This document shows, one piece after another, positions 1 through 9,262 of a stretch of DNA of 64,000 nucleotides. Location of the stretch: positions 23,081,201-23,145,200 of the forward strand of contig OX463835.1 of the NCBI GenBank assembly GCA_949825045.1, in the 5' to 3' direction. The position numbers were made by a program, and so were the translations under genes. The first letter of the stretch is position 1. Each line of letters begins with the position of its first letter. Below the pieces are notes generated by a model. The model ran no database searches and was not told the DNA's origin. It saw nothing but the letters and a program-made list of their open reading frames with translations. Source of the DNA: Argyresthia goedartella. Its lineage: Eukaryota > Arthropoda > Insecta > Lepidoptera > Argyresthiidae.

Positions 1-1558
1 ACAGGCACAGTGGGGCCCCGGGGGTCCTCGCTAGGAATTTGCGGCCCAACAATTTGTTGCCCCCCAACCGGAGACGGTGGTGTTACCGATCGCCTCTGTG
101 CTTGTTTAGGATTTGGCGGGCAACCCAACATACGTTCGCGCCCTATTAGATTCTGGAGCTCAGGGCTGCATTGAATCGAATGATTTAGCAAAATGGTTGG
201 GCCTCAATATAAATAATGTATCGCTGCCGAGGAAATTGGTCCCTGCTGGGGATTACAGGGCAACCCTTCACGGGTTTTGTGATGCCTCTGAACGAGGGTT
301 TGCGGCAGCGGTTTATTTGCGAACCGTCACCTCCACCGGGGAGGTCGACGTGCGTTTGGGTTTGGCAAAAAGCAAGGTAGCGCCTATTCGGACAAGGATG
401 ACGATTCCAAAACTGGAACTGTCCGGGGCTGCTCTTTTGACCAAACTTTTGAATCACACTCTAACAGTGTTGCGTGGGTCAGTGGTTTTGGAGGATACGG
501 TGTACGCGTGGACGGACAGCCAGATTGTTTTGTGCTGGCTGAAGGCTTCGGTCCATAACTTAGAGGTTTTTGTTGCGAACCGTGTCTCCCAGATTGTGTC
601 GTCTGAGGTCCCACTGACCTGGAGACATGTACCAGGAGAATTGAACCCGTCTGATTGTGCATCCAGGGGATGTCGGGCTCCTGAACTCGTTAGACACCAT
701 TTGTGGTGGGGACCACCCTGGCTTGCCAAGAGAGAATCGGACTGGCCCCACAGCTCCACCAAGGCGGTACACCTCGAGCTCGTTGCTGATCTCTCGACAG
801 AGGCTTTCATTGCTTGTTTGGATAGGTTTGTTTCTCGAAGGGGACTTCCAACTTTGATCCGCTCTGATAACGGCACTAACTACATCGGTGCGGAACGATA
901 CTTACGAGAGATAGTCAACCTTTTGAATGTAAATAAAGTGGATATTGGAACGGCCCTCTCCCGTCGGGGTATACAGTGGACCTTCAGCCCACCGATTTGC
1001 CCCCACTGGGGTGGGATTTTTGAGGCCGTAGTTAAGTCAGCTAAGACGCACTTGGGGCGTATAGTAGGTCAGACCGCGCTGACTTTTGAGGAGCTCGCGA
1101 CATTGTTTTGTAAGATCGAGGCCGTTCTCAATTCGCGACCGTTGTGTCCGCTCAGCTCGGATCCAAATGACCTGGAGGCTCTGACCCCAGGCCATTTCTT
1201 GATAGGACAGCCACTTAACGCGTTGCCCGAGCACCCCTTCGAGGGAGTGAAATTGTATCGGTTGTCAAGGTATCAGATGTTGCAGCAGTTTACTCAGAAT
1301 TTCTGGAAGCGTTGGTCGCTCGAGTATCTGCATATCTTACAACAGCGCCTTAAGTGGACTGACAAAACCAGCCCCCCTAGTGTTGGTGACCTCGTTCTGG
1401 TTAAGGATGCTAACCTACCGCCACTACGTTGGCGCAGGGGGCGCATTGTTAACTTGTTCCCTGGCAAGGACGGGACCCCCCGGTCTGCAGAGGTTCTAGT
1501 AGGAGGCTCGGTTCTAAAACGAGCGGTAGCAACGTTGTATCGGCTGCCCGTAGATTAG
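1..1558 (+). pseudogene. BEL/Pao retrotransposon Pol, internally deleted
   Basis: Remnant of a BEL/Pao LTR-retrotransposon polyprotein. An aspartic protease (A17 type) is visible around ALLDSGAQGC, then the frame jumps at about 240-265 directly into RNase H sequence (GFCDASERGF, later YAWTDSQIVLCW), so the whole reverse transcriptase is missing. A second jump near 750 joins the region after WWGPPWL to the integrase core at KAVHLELVADLS. This removes the integrase zinc finger and first catalytic Asp, while IRSDNGTNY and GIFEAVVKSAK (second Asp and the Glu) remain. The C-terminus has the basic, Trp-rich domain usual for this group. Homology continues upstream of 113, but an in-frame TAG stands at 107-109; no ATG supports a start there. 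Both junctions stay in frame, which is unusual for random decay. Not a functional gene. Confidence 0.85.
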
Positions 1559-1569
1559 GGGACAGGTGG

Positions 1570-1862
1570 GTGCCTGTCCGGGCGGGTGATTGTTCGATTC
1601 CAAATCGATATTCGATCGATGGTTTCGGAACGGCCATTTTGAATTTGACGTTGCTGCCAACGTAGCAGTTTTTTGACAACTGACAGACGAAAAGCCCTCG
1701 CAATGTAACGCGTATTTGATTAGGGTATTGAAAATAAATCGCAAGCCATCTGGATTGTATTCGGGTTCCCCTCAGGATTGTCTATATAGCTGAGTGTTTT
1801 GTGGTTCCCCGAACCAGATAGAGTTCGCATTTACGTGGCCGATTGGTTTTTCCCACGTAACA
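1570..1862 (+). repeat. probable 3' LTR of the BEL/Pao element
   Basis: Noncoding stretch directly after the BEL pol stop. A purine-rich run (AGGGGACAGGTGGG) abuts a TG start near 1570, and the segment ends near CACGTAACA at about 1861, as expected for polypurine tract plus LTR. The 5' LTR is outside the window, so boundaries cannot be confirmed. Confidence 0.4.
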
Positions 1863-2116
1863 TAACCTGTGTTGGAACACTGTGCTCGTCGAAGCTGGCC
1901 TGCCAGCCATACCTGGTTGGCTGAAGAACCTGTCTACCAAGAAGAGCCTAGGGTGCACCCGGGCCTTGCAGAGAGACAGGAGTTTGACGGGAACGAAGCA
2001 CAGACCAGGTCAGATAGATTCATAATTAATAGCTCGGTGAACCGCCGACGTTCAAACTTCTTGGCATCTGATCGCTACGCTACCTCGTAGCTGATGGGCC
2101 CCTGCGAGGTCATTAG
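1863..2116. other. spacer or 5' leader of the Dong-like element
   Basis: No recognisable gene. A 73-codon open frame at 1869-2090 shows no motif I know. Its position suggests the 5' untranslated part of the Dong-like LINE, but I cannot locate the element's 5' end. Confidence 0.3.
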
Positions 2117-3411
2117 GTGCCGAGAAGCCTGAACACACACAATCAACGCAACAATTTTGTAGTACTACCTGAAGAACAAATTGGAGAGTTGGACGAATTA
2201 TTCACCAAGACACTAGCATATTTAAAAGACGTCGACCCTACATCAAGGCCATATATACCCAAACAGAAACCAAGCAGACAATTTGCTATTCTAGTACACA
2301 CCATTAACGTAAAGATACTACCAAAACACATTAGTACTGAAACCGATTTTAATACATTACAAACAATAATTTACTGCGCAGCACATACTGCCATCACTTA
2401 CAATGGTGGAAAAATACGAGGACCCAACGGATCGCAATACCCCAATAAAAATAGGATACCAGCGTGGCAAATAAGATTAGAAAAGAGAATAGCTGACCTT
2501 AGAGCAGATATAAGTAGGTTAACACATTATACACAAGGTAACACCAGCTCCAATGTCCAACAACATGTTGAACGAATCAAGCTACAATATAGGGTACACT
2601 CCCAATACGAACCAGATAACACAGACCCTTCTCAATTTTTAGACACTCTAAAACAAAAGCTGAATGCATTAGCAAGTCGTCTACGCCGTTACAAACTGAC
2701 AACTCTTAGAAAAACACAAAACAAGACTTTCTACACAAATGAAAAACAGTTTTATAGATCTTTGCTCACCGAAAACTCAAACCGCCCCACACAATCACAA
2801 GAAGCACCTACACCAGAAGCATTACATGACTTCTGGTCAAACATATGGTCAAAGCCAGTAACACACAATAATAGCAAATGGATCTCAGATGACCAGCATG
2901 CTCTCAAAAATGTTCCAGGAATGGAATTTGATGGTATCACTATAGCTACTCTGATTTCAGTAATAGCTAAGACACATAACTGGAAGGCCACCGGTTCTGA
3001 TAAAATTCATAATTACTGGTACAAAAAACTCACAATCACCCACCCAATATTATTGTTACAGATAAATAATTTTATACAAAATCCGGAGCACATGCCATAT
3101 TACATTACCTCACAGATACCATAAACCCAGCTAAATATCGACCCATAACTTGTCTCCTAAATATATACAAAATAATAACAGCATGTCTTAGTCAACTCAT
3201 ATACAAACACGTAAACACCAACCAGTTACTAGCTGAACAACAAAAAGGATGTCGCAAATTCAGTCAGGGATGCAAGGAGCAACTTATCATCGATGCGGTC
3301 GCATCTAAACAAGCTCTTCGTAAAAAAAGAAACATTAACACTATGTTTATTGACTATAAGAAGGCCTTTGACTCTGTACCGCACACATGATTTATCTACG
3401 TATTACAACAC
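2117..3411 (+). pseudogene. Dong-like ORF, N-terminal part and first RT motifs
   Basis: N-terminal half of the R4-type polyprotein. The open frame runs to 3124 (about 335 codons; apparent start GTG at 2117, so the true start is unknown). Near 3090-3120 the reading moves to another frame, where RT motifs continue as NPAKYRPITCLLNIYKIITA and MFIDYKKAFDS, including a catalytic-type Asp. A TGA at 3388-3390 sits where a Trp codon would be expected (…VPHT*FIYVLQHYK). The SINE then interrupts the gene. The product would make target-primed cDNA; this copy cannot encode it intact. Confidence 0.75.
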
Positions 3412-3417
3412 TATAAA

Positions 3418-3687
3418 TTGACGACCGATACGAAATATATATTGACGACCCGAATGGCCGAGTCGGCAGAGACCCTGCCTACAAAGCCAAGGGTCCCGGG
3501 TTCGAGTCCCGGTGGGGTAAATATTTGTTTGATGAGAACGGATGTTTGTACCCTAGTCAAGGTTGTTTATGTATCTAAGTATGATATTTATCTATATAAG
3601 TATGTGTATCGTTGTCTAGTACCCAAGATACAGGGAATCCTAGTTTGGGGCTAGATCAATGTGTGTAAATAGTGTCCAAGGTATTAT
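3418..3687 (+). mobile_element. tRNA-derived SINE inserted in Dong
   Basis: Head resembles a tRNA: box A TGGCCGAGTCGG and box B GGTTCGAGTCC, the internal RNA polymerase III promoter. The body contains GTATCGTTGTCTAGTACCC and ends in CAAGGTATTATTAT. A TATAAA duplication flanks it (3412-3417 and 3688-3693). The Dong reading resumes right after the second copy. The same body recurs at 46.1, 46.8, 48.9 and 63.7 kb. Confidence 0.85.
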
Positions 3688-3693
3688 TATAAA

Positions 3694-5445
3694 GTTCACC
3701 CCACTATCATCTCATATCTATCAACAACCATGCAGACCTGGAACACTATTCTTAAGTTATACAATGATAACAATACAATACAGACTGACAAAATCATCAT
3801 TCGCAGAGGAATCTTCCAGGTCGATTCACTGAGTCCACTCTGGTTTTGCCTGGCACTCAATCCACTATCAAATCTACTCAATAACACAAAAAAAGGATTC
3901 CAAATAAAATTTGATGACACACACCACACATTATCACATTTACTATATATGGACGATATAAAACTTTATGGAAGTAACTTAACAGAAATACATAAACTTG
4001 CAGATCTAACACAACAGTTTTCTAATGACATACAGATGGAGTTCGGAATAGATAAGTGCAAAATACAATCAGTTCATAGAGGAAAAGTTGAGAGCCATAC
4101 ATACATATTAGAGAACGGAGATCAAATAGATCCAGTGGATAACGAGATAGGATATAAATACTTAGGTTACTATCAAACGCAACAGATACATCAAAGGGAG
4201 GCAAAAAAAACAATCACACAGAAGTTTAGGAAACGGATACATAGCATACTTAAAACACAGTTGAACGCTCGAAATACCGTCAAAGCATTAAACACATACG
4301 CCATCCCAATCCTCACATATTCATTCGGTATAATCAACTGGTCCCAATCAGACTTAATAAAACACCAACGCACCATCAACACACTTATGACTAAATACAG
4401 AAAACACCATCCACGCTCTTGCATACAAAGACTCACACTACCTAAAATTGAAGGAGGAAGGGGAATAATAGACTTAAAAAATTTACACAACAAACAAATC
4501 ACCACACTAAGAAGGTTCTTTCACGCTAAATCATCGCACTCAACCCTGCACAATGCCGTCGCTCAGTCCGACTTTAAACATACTCCACTTAACCTAAAAG
4601 ACCATCAAGCTCAGATAAATGAAACTATCATCAAACCGCAACAGAAAATCGACATCTGGACACGAAAATCCCTCCACGGCAGACACCGCTTAGACTTGGC
4701 CAACCCTAACGTCGACAAAACTGCGTCGAACGCGTGGCTTAAGAAAGGCGAGCTGTTCCCGGAAACGGAGGGATTTATGTTAGCCATACAGGACCAGGTT
4801 AATACTCGTAACTACAGAAAACATATCATACACGACCGCACAATGGCAAGCGACATGTGCAGACAGTGCCAAAATAGTTCAGAAACAATACAGCATATCA
4901 CAGGAGCCTGCAGATCACTCGCACAATCAGATTATAAACATCGCCACGACCAAGTTGCAGCCATCATACACCAACACCTCGCATTCAGATACAAATTGAT
5001 TGCACAAAAAACAGCCTACTATAAATACACACCTCAAACAGTTTTAGAATCAACAGACTTTAAACTCTACTGGGACAGAACTATAATTACAGACAAAACT
5101 ATTCATTTCAACAGGCCTGACATAACTCTCCACGATAAACAAAACAAAACAGTATTTCTCATAGACATAGCCATACCAAATACACACAACCTTACCACAA
5201 CGTTTACAGAAAAAAACACAAAATACACAGACCTTGCCATTGAAATTAAAACACAATGGCAGGTACAATCTGTCAAAACCATCCCAATAGTCATCTCATC
5301 CACAGGAGTCATCCCATACACATTACACACTAGTCTCAAAACACTAAATATACCCAGATCCACACACATACTTCTTCAAAAAGCAACAATACTAAATACA
5401 TGTAGAATTGTACGGAAATTCATGGGCAAGGACCGTGATCTTTAG
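3694..5445 (+). pseudogene. Dong-like RT C-half, zinc knuckle and restriction-like endonuclease
   Basis: Open from the SINE junction to TAG at 5443-5445; the 571-codon frame has its first ATG at 3730. It contains RT motifs (RRGIFQVDSLSPLWF and LLYMDDIKLY, with the catalytic MDD present), a knuckle MCRQCQNS...H...C near residue 378, and a C-terminal PD-(D/E)XK-like endonuclease (FLIDIAIPNTHNL...LAIEIKTQWQV) typical of R4/R2-type LINEs. The usual GDSLSP motif reads VDSLSP here. The frame is otherwise intact but severed from its N-terminal half. Confidence 0.8.
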
Positions 5446-5519
5446 TAGATAAGCACTTGGCGTAAGCCCGTGTATCAGAACCTCTTTATTACAAGAGTGA
5501 AATGAAAAATTCATAAAAA

Positions 5520-5546
5520 TATAATAATAATAATAATAATAATAAT
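5520..5546. repeat. (TAA)n microsatellite between the two Dong copies
   Basis: Nine or so TAA units. This is both the 3' terminus of the first Dong copy and the junction with the second, as expected for an element whose target is TAA repeats. Confidence 0.9.
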
Positions 5547-6204
5547 GACAGTGCCAAAATAGTTCAGAAACGATACAGCATATCACAGGAGCCTGCAGAT
5601 CACTCGCACAATCAGATTATAAACATCGCCACGACCAAGTTGCAGCCATCATACACCAACACCTCGCATTCAGATACAAATTGATTGCACAAAAAACAGC
5701 CTGCTATAAATACACACCTCAAACAGTTTTAGAATCAACAGACTTTAAACTCTACTGGGACAGAACTATAATTAGACAAAACTATTCATTTCAACAGGCC
5801 TGACATAACTCTCCACGATAAACAAAACAAAACAGTATTTCTCATAGATATAGCCATACCAAATACACACAACCTTACCACAACGTTTACAGAAAAAAAC
5901 ACAAAATACACAGACCTTGCCATTGAAATTAAAACACAATGGCAGGTACAATCTGTCAAAACCATCCCAATAGTCTTCTCATCCACAGGAGTCATCCCAT
6001 ACACATTACACACTAGTCTCAAAACATTAAATATACCCAGATCCACACACATACTTCTTCAAAAAGCAACAATACTAAATACATGTAGAATTGTACGGAA
6101 ATTCATGGGCAAGGACCGTGATCTTTAGTAGATAAGCACTTGGCATAAGCCCGTGTATCAGAACCGCTTTATTACAAGAGTGAAATGAAAAATTCATAAA
6201 AATA
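5547..6204 (+). mobile_element. second Dong copy, 5'-truncated
   Basis: Nearly identical to 4862-5519 of the first copy: same knuckle, endonuclease and 3' UTR. It begins abruptly at GACAGTGCCAAAATAG and ends in its own (TAA)n. A small deletion near 5771 (ATTAGACAAAAC against ATTACAGACAAAAC) breaks the frame. 5' truncation plus TAA on both sides indicates a separate insertion rather than a local duplication, though unequal exchange is possible. Confidence 0.85.
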
Positions 6205-6232
6205 TAATCATAATAATAATAATAATAATATA
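6205..6232. repeat. (TAA)n microsatellite at Dong/LINE D junction
   Basis: TAA array with one TCA interruption. It is the tail of the second Dong copy and may equally be the reverse-strand (TTA)n tail of LINE D, offering Dong its target. Confidence 0.85.
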
Positions 6233-6483
6233 CGTTTATTGCCATAAAGAATACAGTTTTTTGATACATGCAAGATTTGCCTGAGACAATAGGAAGTGGC
6301 TCAGCTCCTGCTAATACGGAATCGGGACTCCTGTCCCTCTTCCCTGAGGTTTTGAGCGGGGTAACTTGTCATCGAGGGTCGCCATAGAGTTTAAATTTAT
6401 ATAATAAAATAAGCAAAAATCACAGAGAAATAAAATCGCTAAGTTACAAATTTGGACTGTCTTCTGCTGACTCTTGTATTATA

Positions 6484-6570
6484 TTGCGTGTAAGTGTGTG
6501 TGCATGTGTGTGTGTGTAAGCGTGTGTGCATGTGTGTGTGCATGTGTGTGTGTGTGTGTGTGTGTGTGTA
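6484..6570. repeat. (TG)n-rich microsatellite
   Basis: Imperfect GT/GCAT tract inside the 3' UTR of LINE D. Confidence 0.9.
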
Positions 6571-6607
6571 TTAGCTAGTTTGTGTTTCCTTGTCCAGGGC
6601 TCTTACT

Positions 6608-8160
6608 TTAGAAATAGTTTTTTATGCTAAACTCTTTCCAGTAAGCATGCTTCAGGTGCTGAGTATCATTTTGGCGTTTCATTAGAGCTGATCTGTATTT
6701 ATTTTTAAAGTAGTTAGGGCTTACTTTTGTTCTAAGAGGCGGAGGTAGATCATTCCATATGCTTGCAGCCATAAATCTGAAGCAGCTTTTGTAACGGGTC
6801 TTTTTGTATGCATGTATTTTATGTTGATTTTGATGGCAGGTCCTCAGAGCTCTGTGTGTTGAGTTTTCGACCCAATGCATCTTTTCAAAAAGGTATTCTG
6901 GCCTCTTGTTGCAGATGACTCTGTGGACTGTGCATGCGTAATATAGCTCCCTTCTGGCTTTCATGTTGAGAATTCCATATTTATTCAGGTGTGGAGTTAC
7001 GAATTCCCTTAACGGTATGTTGTAACAAGAGCGCATACAAGCATTTTGTACACGCTGTATTGCTCTTTCTATTTTTCCAGACAACCTGTGGCCAAATACA
7101 GTGCTGCAGTAACTAAATAGTGATAGAATCAGTGTGTCGCATAAGCGTAATCTCAATTCTTCCTTAATACATTAGTATGGTCTTATTTTATGTAAGGTTT
7201 TTAATTTGTAAAATGCTGTCTTAATTTTATTGTTCATGTGGTCTGTAAACTTTAGCTCGCCGTCTTCCATCAGTCCCAGATTCATGCCGATGGTACTTGT
7301 GCGTGAACAATGTTGTTAATTTTTACCTCGTACTTTTGTATTGATGCTTTCTCTATTTGGCTTCTTGTTCCTAGCACTAACATTTGTGATTTTGCGGGAT
7401 TGAGGGCTAAACCGTTGCGTGCAATAGAAGATTTTTGTAAGGTCATCGTTGATTTTTGATTTTAGTTGCAGTATCTTCGACTTTAAAGGAGACATATATT
7501 TGTGTGTCATCGGCATAGAGATGATGTTTACAGGACGTAATGTGCTGTGGGAGATCTGCTGTAAATATGGAGAATAGTACAGGACTCAATAGCGAGCCCT
7601 GTGGGATGCCTCGCGTAACGTTCCTATTTGTGGAGTGTATCTTTTCGCCCTCTTTCTTCTCGGTCACTACCATTTGCTGCCTATCTGAAAGGAAGGATTG
7701 GAACCATGCACAGGAATACTTCGAGAAGCCATACTGATGGAGTTTTTCCAAGAGTAGTTGTGGGTCTAGCTAGACATTCAAAAGCGCGAGAGTAGTCCAA
7801 AAGTATCTTAATGCTACACAGTCTGCTGTCAGTAGCCTCTGTCAGGTCGTCAGTGATATGCAGGAGGGCGGTTTCTGTACCGTGGCCTTTTCGAAACCCT
7901 GACTGGTTTTTTGGTATAATGTTGTTTCTTTCCACATATTTTTGAACCTGTCGTAGAACTACCTCTTCCAGGATCTTAGACAGAACGGGTAAGATTGATA
8001 TCGGACGTAGGTCTTTTAGATCAGTTATAGAGTCTTTTTTTGGTACCGGTATAACTAAAGCTTTTTTCCAGCAGGATGGGTAAGTGTTATATCTAATTGA
8101 GACATTAATAATTCTTGTGATAATGGGAAGAGTAGCATCTAGTGATAATTTAATCATGTC
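6608..8160 (-). pseudogene. LINE D reverse transcriptase, C-terminal half
   Basis: Three overlapping open stretches in different frames (8160-7681, 7751-7443, 7156-6608) form one decayed RT. RT motifs in order: LRPISILPVLSKILEE, QSGFRKGHGTETALL, GIPQGSLLSPVLF, HLYADDTQIYVS (catalytic YADD). A C-terminal segment follows with SIWNDLPPPLR. Two or more frameshifts and a lost segment around 7157-7440 make it nonfunctional. The GxPQGS and YADD wording suggests the CR1/Daphne-like group; the clade is an inference. Confidence 0.75.
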
Positions 8161-8547
8161 AATAGTCAATAGTCAATAGTCAAAGTACTTTATTACTGTA
8201 GATATTTACATATACTTAGCAAACGTCATTTTTTGCCTCTTCTCTACATTGGACCACTGTGGGAGAAGAAGGGCGTAGAAACTCCCAGATTAATTTTTAG
8301 ATCTCTTTTAAAAATAGGTTGTGCTTAACTAATACAAATATGAAAAATTTAATTGTTATGATTAATAAGCAGGAATAAATAATTACAAAATTATTAACAG
8401 CAAGGTCTGTGTTGAGCCAGATTAACCCCATAGAGTCCTGTCATTTAAGTAATCTTGAACATTGTAATATCCCTTTTTCGACAAAGTCGCTTTAACATGC
8501 TTTTTAAATTGCTCAAATGGCAATTTAAAATCTCCAGAGGTATCTTA
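8161..8547 (-). mobile_element. A1 segment 1: 3' UTR and C-terminal codons
   Basis: Matches 25797-26180 of A2, including the TTGACTA tail repeats and the last codons of ORF2. Ends exactly at the TTA duplicated by the TIR element. Confidence 0.85.
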
Positions 8548-8560
8548 GGGCCACTAGCTA

Positions 8561-8902
8561 GAAACGCGGAATAAATCTCGAGGATAGTTATTCTACGAAA
8601 AAAAAATAACCTATGATTTTCCCCGACCCAGTGATTTCTCCCATCTCAAACGAAAAAACAGTTCGAATTAACTAATCCACGAAAAAGGCGCGTCGAGTTT
8701 AACTAGCGAGATTTGAACGAATGATTTGAATGATTATTATTCTATCTCACTCTTACAAAGGATAAAGGATGACTTGTGGTCCCTTTCTTAAAAAATATAA
8801 AAGATCATCTGATTTGACGTTTCCATTCAATGTCAAAGGCGTCTTTCTATTGTTGGCTTTATTTATTTACGAAAACAACATTATCATCTTGATATTGGAA
8901 GA
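8561..8902. other. left subterminal part of the TIR element
   Basis: AT-rich noncoding sequence; no gene, no clear internal structure beyond the terminal repeat. Confidence 0.5.
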
Positions 8903-8919
8903 ATCCCGCAAATAATCAA

Positions 8920-9110
8920 ACTTTCATCATCATCGTACTCCGCCCACATCGACCTATTGCTGGGCATAGGCCTCCTCCTTAGCGCCAATCATCACGGTCC
9001 AGTGCCGACCACATCCCGCAAGGTCCTGTCAACGTGATGATATCGTAGGATCGTCGGGCAGGTGGTCTGCCGATAATCGAAAGGTCCTGAATTTACGCTC
9101 GCCAAACCTA
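8920..9110. repeat. CTGGGCATAGGCCTCC-type interspersed repeat
   Basis: Contains CCCACATCGACCTATTGCTG followed by GGCATAGGCCTCC, a motif I know from many lepidopteran repeats associated with LINE 3' regions. No coding potential. Confidence 0.6.
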
Positions 9111-9262
9111 CAACATAGTTATAAGTATCTCCAAGACCCAAGTCCTCAAACAACCAGCAAGAGGCTGTTTTGTGACTACCGCCCTCTTATCGACACTCTG
9201 ACCAAAACTTATAGTATACAAAGCATTGGTTCTGCCTTTACTTCTATATGCTGCAGAAACTT

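Larger units (their letters stand above)
2117..5545 (+). mobile_element. Dong-like (R4 clade) non-LTR retrotransposon, nearly complete
   Basis: One long coding unit split by a frameshift near 3090-3120, a stop at 3388-3390 and a SINE at 3418-3687. It ends in a 3' UTR and then (TAA)n at 5520-5546. Order of parts: N-terminal region, reverse transcriptase, CX2C...H...C knuckle, C-terminal restriction-like endonuclease. R4-clade elements such as Bombyx Dong are known to insert in TAA repeats, which fits the flanking (TAA)n. The true 5' end is uncertain. Confidence 0.8.
6231..8164 (-). mobile_element. LINE D (CR1-group), 3' part
   Basis: Reverse-strand LINE whose 3' end lies at the TAA tract. It contains a 3' UTR with a (TG)n tract and the C-terminal RT half. 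It is cut at 8158-8164 by LINE A1; the rest of D resumes at 22554. Joining the two halves at a TATAGAC-like duplication restores one continuous reading through the RT. Confidence 0.8.

Noticed and set aside
3440..3520. tRNA gene-like sequence with A and B boxes
   Set aside because: Continues into a SINE body with flanking TATAAA duplication; it is a SINE head. Same for 31.29-31.36 kb and 45.58-45.66 kb.
5786..6052. 88-aa reverse-strand frame rich in Val/Cys, present twice (also 5103-5369)
   Set aside because: Antisense shadow of the Dong endonuclease in both copies; the repetition is due to the element.
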